Origin: Burkholderiaceae bacterium
Lineage (GTDB): Bacteria; Pseudomonadota; Gammaproteobacteria; Burkholderiales; Burkholderiaceae_C
Length of the DNA stretch: 5,779 nt
Assembly (NCBI GenBank): GCA_023268425.1
Contig: JALRFN010000420.1
Span: 1 to 5,779, forward strand
Reading direction: 5' to 3'
Shown: one piece after another, positions 1 through 5,775 of the stretch
Position numbering within the stretch: the first letter of the stretch is position 1
How the letters are laid out: each line of letters opens with the position of its first letter
Made by a program: the position numbers and the translations under genes
The notes under the pieces: generated by a model
The model's database searches: none
What the model was told of the DNA's origin: nothing
Seen by the model: only the letters and a program-made list of their open reading frames with translations

Positions 1-531
1 GGGTGGGTTGACGTTCCACGCGTCGCCCGAAAAGTAGACCACCTCGCTGGTGTGCAAATCTGCCGGTGCGTGAAAGCGGTGGTACATGCTGGAAGTCAGG
101 CGCAGCGTCACGTATTGCCCATTCAAGAACGGGGCGGCGTAGGCGTCTTGGTGCAGCAAGTCATGCAAGCCGTAGGGCATGCCTTTGGCCTGCAGCAGCA
201 GGCCGTTGCTGGCGGTACCGCAGGCCCCCACAATGGCGTCGCTGGGGCTGGCCAGCACCTGTGGGTCCAAATCAAACGGGCGCGCGCCCTCGACCAATTC
301 GCGAATGAAGCAGTCATGCAAGCTGCGGTAACGCTTGGGTTTGGCTTCGCGCAAATCGAGGTCTGAAAAGGCGCGCCAAATCGCGATCAAGGCTTTGGCC
401 AAGCGCGGGCTTTCGATGTGGCTGAGCCAGCCAATCAAGTGCGTCAGCGCCAAACGAGGGATGCGGTTGGTGAGTGCAAAGTTGATGCCGTCATGCTGCA
501 GCACACGGTCGCGCCAAGAGGTGTTTTTCAT
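1..531 (-). CDS. psd: Phosphatidylserine decarboxylase, N-terminal part (runs off left edge)
   Basis: The minus strand is open from an ATG at 531-529 to base 1, giving 177 residues with no stop. Psd is a pyruvoyl enzyme that converts phosphatidylserine to phosphatidylethanolamine at the inner membrane. Visible family features are the start LTNRIPRLALTHLIGW (about 20-35), SPSDAIVGACG (95-105) with D98 as the expected Asp of the Asp-His-Ser autoprocessing triad, and MYHRFHAP (149-156) with H151 and H154, matching the conserved YHRxHxP motif. The C-terminal LGST-type self-cleavage site that forms the pyruvoyl group lies beyond the edge, so completeness cannot be judged. No convincing Shine-Dalgarno precedes the ATG, but the residues after it already match the family. 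The gene is divergent from the aminotransferase (57-bp gap), and a predicted PhoB array overlaps its start codon. Burkholderiales usually keep a shorter housekeeping psd near ilvC/pssA, so this may be a second paralogue (inference). Confidence 0.93.
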   Translation of the reverse strand, partial: MKNTSWRDRVLQHDGINFALTNRIPRLALTHLIGWLSHIESPRLAKALIAIWRAFSDLDLREAKPKRYRSLHDCFIRELVEGARPFDLDPQVLASPSDAIVGACGTASNGLLLQAKGMPYGLHDLLHQDAYAAPFLNGQYVTLRLTSSMYHRFHAPADLHTSEVVYFSGDAWNVNPP

Positions 532-564
532 ATTTCTGTCAAATGTCTGTCTTACAACTGTCGC
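525..564 (+). promoter_or_regulatory. Predicted PhoB box array and promoter for the aminotransferase gene
   Basis: Four heptamers stand at an exact 11-bp period: TTTTCAT (525-531), CTGTCAA (536-542), CTGTCTT (547-553) and CTGTCGC (558-564). Their 4-bp spacers are AT-rich (attt, atgt, acaa). The E. coli Pho box is two CTGTCAT-like heptamers separated by 4 AT-rich bases. Ten bases after the 525-542 pair lies TACAAC (553-558), a 4/6 match to the sigma70 -10, which is the phoA spacing. This would start the transcript near 565 and leave a short leader containing the GAAGGA ribosome binding site at 575-580. The array overlaps the psd start on the other strand, so bound PhoB could activate one gene and occlude the other. 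The repeats are seen directly; identifying PhoB as the binder is inferred. Confidence 0.72.
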
Positions 565-588
565 TTGGCTTTTTGAAGGATTTGTGAC

Positions 589-2262
589 ATGAGCTGGGCA
601 GCATGGGGAGCAGGGGTGGCGGCCGTTTGGGCCGCACCCAAAGTGTGGCAACGCGCGCAGCTGTCGCGGGCCAAACACCGATCGTTGGCGGGGCACTCCC
701 GTCTGGCCAAACGCTTGACGCGTTGGATGCCGTCGGTGTCATACGACGAGACCATGTTTTACGCCGCCGATGGCGCCCCCGCTGATGTGGTGGCCAAGCG
801 TCGCTCGGGTTTTGCGCGCATCGCGGCTTCGCTGGCGCAGCGCTCGCCCAAAACCTTGGCCCTGAGCGACGCGGTCAAAGACGCCATGGCCGATATGGCG
901 CTGACCAGCCGCTACCGCGTGCCCTTTCAGTTCAGTGCGGTCTTGCGCCAGAACCTGCGTTTGGCCTCCTTTTGGGCGCGCTCAGAGGGCGTCAAGCTGG
1001 TGGACGCTGATGGTCAGGCGTTTTTCGACCTCACGGGCTCCTATGGCGTGAATGTTTTTGGTTTGGACTTCTACAAAGACACCATGGCGCAGGGGCAAGA
1101 CCGCGCGCTGGCGCTTGGCCCCGTGCTGGGCGGCTACGCGCCGGAGTTGACCGAGGTGGTACCAGCCCTGTTGGCGATCAGCGGCATGGACAGTGTGAGT
1201 TTCCACATGTCTGGCACCGAGGCGGTCATGCAAGCCGTGCGCCTGGCGCGCTACCACACGGGGCGCAAGAAAATCGTGCGGTTTACCGGGGCTTACCACG
1301 GCTGGTGGGACGACGTTCAGCCCGGGCCGGGCAACCCCATGCCACCGGGTCACGTCTACACCCTGGCCGACATGAGCGAACGCGCCTTGCAAGTGATTGC
1401 CTCACGCAAAGACATTGCCTGCGTCTTGGTCAACCCACTGCAGGCGCTGCACCCCAATCAAAACGCACCCAGCGACTCGACTTTGGTGGACGGCAGCCGA
1501 CGTGCAGGCTTTGACCGCGCCGCATACACGCAATGGCTGCAGCAGTTGCGTGCGGTGTGCACCGCTGCAGGCGTGGCGTTGATCATGGACGAGGTGTTCA
1601 TGGGCTTTCGCTTGGGCAAGCAAGGCGCACAGGGCTATTTCCATGTGCAGGCCGACATGGTTTGCTACGGCAAGACCTTGGGTGGTGGCTGGCCGGTTGG
1701 GGTGGTGTGCGGGCAAGCCGACTGGATGCGCCGCTACCGCGAAGACAAGCCCGCCGACATCGCGTTTGCGCGTGGCACCTTCAATGCGCACCCCGGCGTG
1801 ATCGCCAGCATGGCGGCTTTCCTCGCGCGTTTGGATACGCCCGAGGTGGCGGCGATGTATGCCCAAGCCGACGCCCGCTGGAACCAGGCATTGGCGCAGT
1901 GGAATCGGCGCTTTGAACAAGAGGAACTGCCCTTGCGCGTGCAGGGTTTGCAATCGGTTTGGACTGTGACTTACACCCAGCCGTCGCGTTACCACTGGAT
2001 GCTGCAGTTTTATCTGCGCGAAGCTGGCTTGGCGCTGAGCTGGGTGGGCACGGGGCGCTTCATCTTCAGCTTGAACTACAGCGATGATGAATTGCACGAG
2101 GTCTTGGAGCGCGTGGTCCGTGCGGCCAAAGCCTTTGCGGCCGACGGTTGGTGGTGGGCGCCACCGGGTGTCAGTGGTCAAGCCATGCGCCGCCAAGTCT
2201 TGCGCGAGCTGTGGCAGGCCAAAAAGGCCCAGTGGCAAGCGCGCTGGCGAATCGCGTCCTGA
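589..2262 (+). CDS. Class III PLP-dependent aminotransferase, glutamate-1-semialdehyde aminomutase-like, with N-terminal extension
   Basis: The 557-residue protein starts at an ATG 8 bases after GAAGGA (575-580). The PLP fold is intact: SGTEA (208-212, phosphate binding), GAYHGWWDD (234-242), DEVFMGFR (334-341, with D334 to pair with the PLP ring nitrogen), YGKTLGGGWPVG (360-371, with K362 the Schiff-base lysine) and GTFNAHP (396-402). These resemble HemL-type aminomutases and related class III aminotransferases. HemL is about 430 residues, whereas this protein has roughly 115 extra N-terminal residues and a basic, Trp-rich tail (about 533-555). The extension opens with an Ala/Trp/Val-rich stretch (1-20) followed by Arg/Lys residues, which could hold the protein to the membrane. 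A role in heme synthesis is unlikely given the lipid-gene neighbours and the predicted PhoB box. Substrate and product are unknown; an amine-bearing lipid headgroup or precursor is only a guess. Confidence 0.9.
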   Translation: MSWAAWGAGVAAVWAAPKVWQRAQLSRAKHRSLAGHSRLAKRLTRWMPSVSYDETMFYAADGAPADVVAKRRSGFARIAASLAQRSPKTLALSDAVKDAMADMALTSRYRVPFQFSAVLRQNLRLASFWARSEGVKLVDADGQAFFDLTGSYGVNVFGLDFYKDTMAQGQDRALALGPVLGGYAPELTEVVPALLAISGMDSVSFHMSGTEAVMQAVRLARYHTGRKKIVRFTGAYHGWWDDVQPGPGNPMPPGHVYTLADMSERALQVIASRKDIACVLVNPLQALHPNQNAPSDSTLVDGSRRAGFDRAAYTQWLQQLRAVCTAAGVALIMDEVFMGFRLGKQGAQGYFHVQADMVCYGKTLGGGWPVGVVCGQADWMRRYREDKPADIAFARGTFNAHPGVIASMAAFLARLDTPEVAAMYAQADARWNQALAQWNRRFEQEELPLRVQGLQSVWTVTYTQPSRYHWMLQFYLREAGLALSWVGTGRFIFSLNYSDDELHEVLERVVRAAKAFAADGWWWAPPGVSGQAMRRQVLRELWQAKKAQWQARWRIAS

Positions 2263-2320
2263 GTTTGCGGTCGGACTGCCCCTGCGCGCGCTGGCTTGAC
2301 GGCCAAAGCACGCTAGACGC

Positions 2321-2356
2321 AAAAAAACCCTGGCGCTTGTCTGAAGCGTCAGGGTT
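2321..2356 (-). terminator. Rho-independent terminator for the Mpo1-like gene
   Basis: A 13-bp inverted repeat (2326-2338 with 2344-2356) encloses a 5-nt loop at 2339-2343. The arms are AACCCTGGCGCTT and AAGCGTCAGGGTT, complementary except for one position. Read on the minus strand, the hairpin runs directly into seven Ts (2327-2321), the classic intrinsic terminator layout, 15 bases past the stop codon of the minus-strand gene. On the plus strand no T-run follows the hairpin, so it should work less well for the convergent aminotransferase transcript. Confidence 0.9.
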
Positions 2357-2370
2357 GGATGGCGTGGGTC

Positions 2371-2985
2371 TTATGCGGTGCGCTCTTCTTCGTGCGGCTC
2401 TTCAAACCACTCGCGGCGCAACAAGTGCATGGGTGCGTGGTGGTAGAGCATGATGTCGTGGAAAGGGTCGGTCAAAATCTTGCAGACCCAAACGATGCCC
2501 GTTCGCACATCGCGGATGATGAACAGCGTGAGCATGCGAAACAGCAAGGCGCCAACGCCGATCCAGAACCAGATCCAACCCACGTTCAGAGCCAGTTCCT
2601 TCCAATCGGTGTGCGGCGTCAGCAGGCCAAACAAATCGGGCTGCGCGATCAACAACAACGGTGAGCTGGCCCACACCGCCATCAACACCACTTTGCGTTG
2701 CAAGTTGTAGCCGACTTTGATTTCCTCTTTGTACTCGTGTGTGGCGTGGTTGATGTGGTCATAGCCTTTGGGCTCAAAGAAAAAGTGCCCGGATTGGCGA
2801 GTGCCCATGGACACCACCCAGCCAATCAGGGCCGCCAGCGCAGGGCTCTTGAACATCACACCGTAGGCGACCAAAAAGCTCATGGCGCTGATCAGGTGCA
2901 AAAACTGGTTGATGCGGCTTTGGTGGTAATAGCGGTGGTCGTCCCAACGCTGTTCGCGCAAGTCGCGCAAGAATGATTTCAACAT
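2371..2985 (-). CDS. Histidine-rich multi-pass membrane protein, Mpo1/DUF962-like
   Basis: From ATG 2985 the protein has 204 residues. This start is chosen because AAGAGGT lies just upstream on the minus strand, whereas the upstream alternatives (ATG 3042, TTG 3063) lack a ribosome site and lie upstream of the transcription start implied by the predicted PhoB box at 3057-3074. Hydrophobic segments lie at about 30-46, 48-62, 98-115 and 131-158. Histidines cluster in NQFLHLIS (27-34), SGHFFFEP (65-72), DHINHATHEY (76-85) and FHDIMLYHHAPMH (175-187). The NxxLH and GHxxFEP signatures resemble the DUF962/Mpo1 family, whose yeast member is an Fe(II)-dependent endoplasmic reticulum dioxygenase acting in alpha-oxidation of 2-hydroxy fatty acids. 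By analogy this could be a metal-dependent lipid-modifying enzyme of the inner membrane. The long C-terminal half with extra histidines departs from the short family form, so the family call is moderate and the function unproven. Confidence 0.85.
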   Translation of the reverse strand: MLKSFLRDLREQRWDDHRYYHQSRINQFLHLISAMSFLVAYGVMFKSPALAALIGWVVSMGTRQSGHFFFEPKGYDHINHATHEYKEEIKVGYNLQRKVVLMAVWASSPLLLIAQPDLFGLLTPHTDWKELALNVGWIWFWIGVGALLFRMLTLFIIRDVRTGIVWVCKILTDPFHDIMLYHHAPMHLLRREWFEEPHEEERTA

Positions 2986-3056
2986 GTGACCTCTTGAAGT
3001 TGCGTAGTTCACGGTGCGAGAGCGCACCAGCGACGTTGACATGATTGGTGGTCTTT

Positions 3057-3074
3057 GTGACAACTTGATGAAGC
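3057..3074 (-). promoter_or_regulatory. Predicted PhoB box and promoter for the Mpo1-like gene
   Basis: Read on the minus strand, 3074-3057 is GCTTCAT, caag, TTGTCAC: two heptamers in an 11-bp period. It matches the E. coli phoA box (CTGTCATAAAGTTGTCAC, from memory) at 14 of 18 positions, including all of TTGTCAC. Exactly 10 bases further is AATCAT (3046-3041), a 4/6 match to a -10 hexamer. Transcription would start near 3034, giving a leader of about 50 nt before the ATG at 2985. The site sits back to back with the plus-strand array at 3077-3116. The first heptamer is weak, hence the moderate confidence. Confidence 0.5.
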
Positions 3075-3076
3075 CC

Positions 3077-3116
3077 TTGTCATGGGCTTGTTATTCGCTT
3101 GTCATCAAACTGTTGT
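3077..3116 (+). promoter_or_regulatory. Predicted PhoB box array and promoter for the glycosyltransferase gene
   Basis: Four heptamers stand at an exact 11-bp period: TTGTCAT (3077-3083), TTGTTAT (3088-3094), TTGTCAT (3099-3105) and CTGTTGT (3110-3116), with spacers gggc, tcgc and caaa. A further TTGTGAC at 3055-3061 is in phase two periods upstream. Ten bases after the last pair (3099-3116) lies GATCAT (3127-3132), a 4/6 match to a -10 hexamer at the phoA spacing. This puts transcription start near 3139 and leaves AAAGG (3153-3157) and the ATG at 3163 downstream. Tandem half-sites of this kind are known from multi-box Pho promoters. The repeats are seen directly; the regulator is inferred. 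Confidence 0.78.
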
Positions 3117-3162
3117 GAAGCGTGGTGATCATGTGCAGCCATGTTGGATAAGAAAGGCTGCC

Positions 3163-4389
3163 ATGTCTGAACCCATGCGTTTCAAGCGAAATCAGTTGCG
3201 TGTTGCGGTGGTCACCGAGACGTATCCGCCTGAAGTCAATGGGGTGGCACTCACGGTGCAAAAGCTGGTGCGCGGTGTGCGTGCGCGTGGCCACGAGGTC
3301 GAGTTGGTGCGCCCGCGCCAAGCGCGGCATGACGGCAACACACAAACGCCATGCACCGACGCAGATGGGGTGGTGCAGCGTTTGACGCGCGGGCTGCCGA
3401 TTCCACAGTATCCCCAGTTGCGCTTGGGTTTGCCGGCCAAGTTGGTTTTGTTGCAGGCGTGGCACCGCCAGCGCCCAGACATCGTGCATGTCGCCACAGA
3501 AGGCCCCCTGGGGTGGTCGGCCGTGAGCGCCGCGAAAGTCTTGAACATCCCCGTCAGCACCGACTTTCGCACCAACTTTCACACCTACAGCGAACATTAC
3601 GGTGTGGCCTGGTTGATGCCGGTGGTACGCAGCTACTTGCGGCGCTTTCACAACCGCGCCCACTCGACCATGGTGCCCAACGAGGGACTGGCGGACGACT
3701 TGGCCGATCAGGGTTTTGAGCGCCTCTTGGTGGTCGGGCGTGGTGTGGACAGCGCACAGTTTTCACCGGCGCGCCGCAGCGGGGCCTTGCGCGCGCAATG
3801 GGGCGTTGGCCCCGATCAGGAGGTGGTCTTGTCGGTGGGGCGTTTGGCAGCAGAGAAAAACTTCGAGCTGTTGGCTACCTCGTGGCGCGCCATGACGGCC
3901 GTGCGGCCTGATTTGAAGTTGGTCATCGTGGGCGACGGCCCCTTGCGCCAATCTGTTGAAGCCATGTTGCCCGACGCCATCATGGCGGGCATGCGCAGCG
4001 GGCTGGACTTGGCCACGCACTACGCCAGCGCCGATCACTTTGTGTTTCCCAGCACCACCGAAACCTACGGCAACGTGTTGCCAGAGGCCATGGCTTCAGG
4101 GCTGTCGGTCGTGGCCTACCACTATGCGGCGGCGGCCGAGTGGGTGGAGCCAAAAGGGCTGGCCAACGGCCGCAGCGTGTCTTTGAACGACGAGGCCGCG
4201 TTTGTCGCAGCATGTGTGGCGGCGGTGCAAGACCGCGCGGGCCAAGCGGCCATGCGTCTGGCCGCGCGCGAGACGGCCTTGGGTCGCGATTGGGCGGCGA
4301 TTGTCGAGCAGGTCTTGACGCACTGGGACAGCTTGTTGATCGCGCAAAGCCCGCAGCTCAGCCCATTCGCCGCCTTCCACAGCAGTTGA
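3163..4389 (+). CDS. GT4 family glycosyltransferase, probable lipid (diacylglycerol-type) glycosyltransferase
   Basis: This is a 408-residue GT-B fold enzyme. The start at ATG 3163 has AAAGG five bases upstream. The reading frame stays open back to an ATG at 3082, but the predicted PhoB array and -10 occupy that stretch, so the longer form is rejected. Motifs in order are VVTETYPPEVNGVA (16-29, the N-terminal loop of this subgroup), VSTDFRTNFHTY (131-142), GRGVD (192-196), SVGRLAAEKN (224-233), VGDGP (256-260) and FPSTTETYGNVLPEAMASG (295-313), which holds the retaining EX7E pair E300/E308. The subgroup includes MgtA, PimB, SqdX and Agt, which move a sugar from a nucleotide donor to diacylglycerol or a glycolipid at the inner membrane face. 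Sugar and acceptor cannot be read from sequence. With a Pho-type promoter and lplT next door, a phosphate-free glycolipid that replaces phospholipid is the most natural role (inference). Confidence 0.92.
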   Translation: MSEPMRFKRNQLRVAVVTETYPPEVNGVALTVQKLVRGVRARGHEVELVRPRQARHDGNTQTPCTDADGVVQRLTRGLPIPQYPQLRLGLPAKLVLLQAWHRQRPDIVHVATEGPLGWSAVSAAKVLNIPVSTDFRTNFHTYSEHYGVAWLMPVVRSYLRRFHNRAHSTMVPNEGLADDLADQGFERLLVVGRGVDSAQFSPARRSGALRAQWGVGPDQEVVLSVGRLAAEKNFELLATSWRAMTAVRPDLKLVIVGDGPLRQSVEAMLPDAIMAGMRSGLDLATHYASADHFVFPSTTETYGNVLPEAMASGLSVVAYHYAAAAEWVEPKGLANGRSVSLNDEAAFVAACVAAVQDRAGQAAMRLAARETALGRDWAAIVEQVLTHWDSLLIAQSPQLSPFAAFHSS

Positions 4390-4402
4390 CTCGGCTGCTG
4401 CC

Positions 4403-5614
4403 TCACCAGAACCGCACGGCGCGGCGCGCCCGCCACCACACCAGCGCGGTGCCCAAAGCCAAGCTCAGGCCCAAGGCCACCATGGCCCAAACCACGCTGG
4501 GCAGCACTTGCAGCGACAACGCGTAAGCGCTCATGCCGATCAAAATGCCTGCGTTTTCATTGAAGCCTTGGATGGCGATGGAGCGTCCCGCGCTCAAGAG
4601 TCGGTGTCCGCGGTATTGCAGCAAGGCGTTCATGGGTACGACCAAGTAGCCACTCAAAGCGCCCACGCCCAGCATCACCACCACGGCCCACCGCCAGTCC
4701 CGCAGCCAACTCGCTGCAACCAAGATCAAGCCCAAAAGCAGTGCCAGTGGCAAGCCCCTGGCCGCTAGCCGCAATGGCACCTGTCGTGCCGCCCAAGCGG
4801 CGCCGCAAATGACCCCAAGCGCCACCGTTGCCTGCAGGTAAGCGGCCTGAGACAGCGGCATCAACAGGCGGTCTTGGCCCCACTGCAGCACGGCCAACTG
4901 CATCGTCGCCCCCGCAGCCCAAAACAGTGATGTCGCAGCCAAAGACAGACCGCCCAATGGGTCGCGCCACAGTTTGCAATTGGCGGCCCAAAAGTCTTGT
5001 GCCAGTCCCCAGGTGTTCAGCGCCTGTGGCCGCGCACCGCTTTGCCCGAGCGGCACCCAGACGCCCAAGCAACTGGCCAAGCCATACAGCGCGAGCAAAG
5101 CCAACCACGCGGCATTCAAGCCGCTGCTGGGCAAGCCCAAGGCGTCGATGCGCAGCAGCGGTGCATGGGCGGTCAACGCGCCACCACTGGCGACCCCCAA
5201 CAAAATGGCCAAGACCAAGCTCACCTCCAGCCAAGCATTGGCGCGCACCAAGGCGCGAGCGGGCACGTTTTCAGTCACCCAGCCGTACTTCGCTGGGGCG
5301 TAAATCGCGGCGCCCAGGCCCACCACGGCAAAGGCCGCCCAGGGGTTCATGCCCAACAGCAACCCCGCTGTGCCCAGCGCCTTGACCAGATTCATGCCCC
5401 ACAGCAATCGCGCCTTTGGCAAGCGGTCGGCCCAGTGACCGACCCAGGGCGCCAACAGCACGTAGGCCAAAGTGAACGACAACTTGAGCATGGGGGCCCA
5501 CCACGCCGGGTCACCGCGCTCTTGCAAATAGGCCATCGCCACGATCAACAGTGCGTTGTCGGCCAAGCCCGAGGTGAATTGCGCCGCGATGAGGGCGTGA
5601 AAGCCGGCAGGCAT
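4403..5614 (-). CDS. lplT: Lysophospholipid transporter LplT (MFS)
   Basis: The 403-residue protein (E. coli LplT is 397) flips lysophospholipids, chiefly lyso-PE and lyso-PG, across the inner membrane for re-acylation. It aligns by eye with E. coli LplT along its length: AQFTSGLADNALL (11-23), LAPWVGHWADRLPKAR (54-69), GLGAAIYAPAKYG (99-111), LVRANAWLEVSLVLAILLG (122-140), AATSLFWAAGA (226-236), VVPMNALLQYRGH (325-337) and AIQGFNENAGILI (347-359). About a dozen hydrophobic segments are present. Start ATG 5614 gives the family-like MPAGF beginning but has no clear ribosome site; ATG 5722 and 5764 would add unconserved residues. The gene converges on the glycosyltransferase with a 13-bp gap and no clear terminator. 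The usual acyltransferase partner Aas is neither adjacent nor fused here. A possible PhoB half-site lies upstream. Confidence 0.95.
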   Translation of the reverse strand: MPAGFHALIAAQFTSGLADNALLIVAMAYLQERGDPAWWAPMLKLSFTLAYVLLAPWVGHWADRLPKARLLWGMNLVKALGTAGLLLGMNPWAAFAVVGLGAAIYAPAKYGWVTENVPARALVRANAWLEVSLVLAILLGVASGGALTAHAPLLRIDALGLPSSGLNAAWLALLALYGLASCLGVWVPLGQSGARPQALNTWGLAQDFWAANCKLWRDPLGGLSLAATSLFWAAGATMQLAVLQWGQDRLLMPLSQAAYLQATVALGVICGAAWAARQVPLRLAARGLPLALLLGLILVAASWLRDWRWAVVVMLGVGALSGYLVVPMNALLQYRGHRLLSAGRSIAIQGFNENAGILIGMSAYALSLQVLPSVVWAMVALGLSLALGTALVWWRARRAVRFW

Positions 5615-5698
5615 GCGGGCAGCGGCGGTGAATTGGGCAGGGCGGTTCAAGCGGCTTGAGGTAAGGGGCGTCAAAAGCCAACAATGTGTGTCTTGGAA

Positions 5699-5716
5699 AT
5701 GACAGGTTGGTGACGC
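5699..5716 (-). promoter_or_regulatory. Possible PhoB box upstream of lplT
   Basis: On the minus strand 5716-5699 reads GCGTCAC, caac, CTGTCAT. The second heptamer is a perfect Pho half-site; the first keeps GTCAC. The spacing is the canonical 11 bp. The hexamer 10 bases downstream (CACATT, 5688-5683) is a poor -10, only 3/6, so this is weaker than the other arrays. It would imply a leader of roughly 60 nt before the ATG at 5614. Confidence 0.38.
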
Positions 5717-5735
5717 GCGCATGGTGACGCGCGCA
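5708..5735. repeat. Perfect 14-bp tandem duplication
   Basis: The unit TGGTGACGCGCGCA occurs twice head to tail, at 5708-5721 and 5722-5735, without mismatch. It lies upstream of the chosen lplT start and overlaps the weak half of the possible PhoB box. Nearby GCGTCAC (5743-5749) forms a short inverted match to GTGACGC (5724-5730). It may be a regulator site or slippage duplication. Confidence 0.8.
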
Positions 5736-5757
5736 CAGAGGGGCGTCACTTTTTGAG

Positions 5758-5775
5758 GTGTCATGAGATGGTCAT
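5758..5775 (+). promoter_or_regulatory. Possible PhoB box facing out of the right edge
   Basis: GTGTCAT (5758-5764), gaga, TGGTCAT (5769-5775), then caaa: two heptamers at an 11-bp period on the plus strand, matching CTGTCAT at 6/7 and 5/7. Any -10 and gene would lie beyond base 5779, divergent from lplT. With only two imperfect units this is tentative. Confidence 0.28.

Noticed and set aside
538..543. TTGACA on the minus strand as a psd -35 box
   Set aside because: It lies only a few bases upstream of the psd ATG, too close for a -35 and -10 of that gene.
589..2262. Calling the aminotransferase hemL
   Set aside because: The fold matches, but the long N-terminal extension, basic tail, lipid-gene neighbours and predicted Pho promoter do not fit a housekeeping heme gene.
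1402..2322. 306-residue minus-strand open frame opposite the aminotransferase
   Set aside because: It is antisense to a gene with clear catalytic motifs, has a His/Arg/Gln-rich composition typical of GC-rich shadow frames, and shows no recognisable domain.
2321..2356. The terminator hairpin as bidirectional, also ending the aminotransferase transcript
   Set aside because: On the plus strand the hairpin is followed by GGATGGCG without a T-run, so only the minus-strand function is supported.
3082..3162. Longer glycosyltransferase start at ATG 3082
   Set aside because: It would place the predicted Pho repeats and -10 inside the coding region. It has no ribosome binding site, and the added residues do not match the family; ATG 3163 has AAAGG at good spacing.
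4380..4400. CAGCAG/CTGCTG hairpin between the convergent glycosyltransferase and lplT
   Set aside because: The stem is only 6 bp with a 9-nt loop and no T-run on either strand, so it is not a credible terminator.
4997..5659. 220-residue plus-strand open frame opposite lplT
   Set aside because: It is a shadow of the well-matched LplT frame, rich in Gln, His and Arg with no domain.
5615..5764. Longer LplT starts at ATG 5764 or 5722
   Set aside because: The extra 36-50 residues are low in hydrophobicity and not LplT-like, they cover tandem repeats and a candidate Pho box, and no ribosome site precedes either ATG. The 5614 start also lacks one, so some doubt remains.
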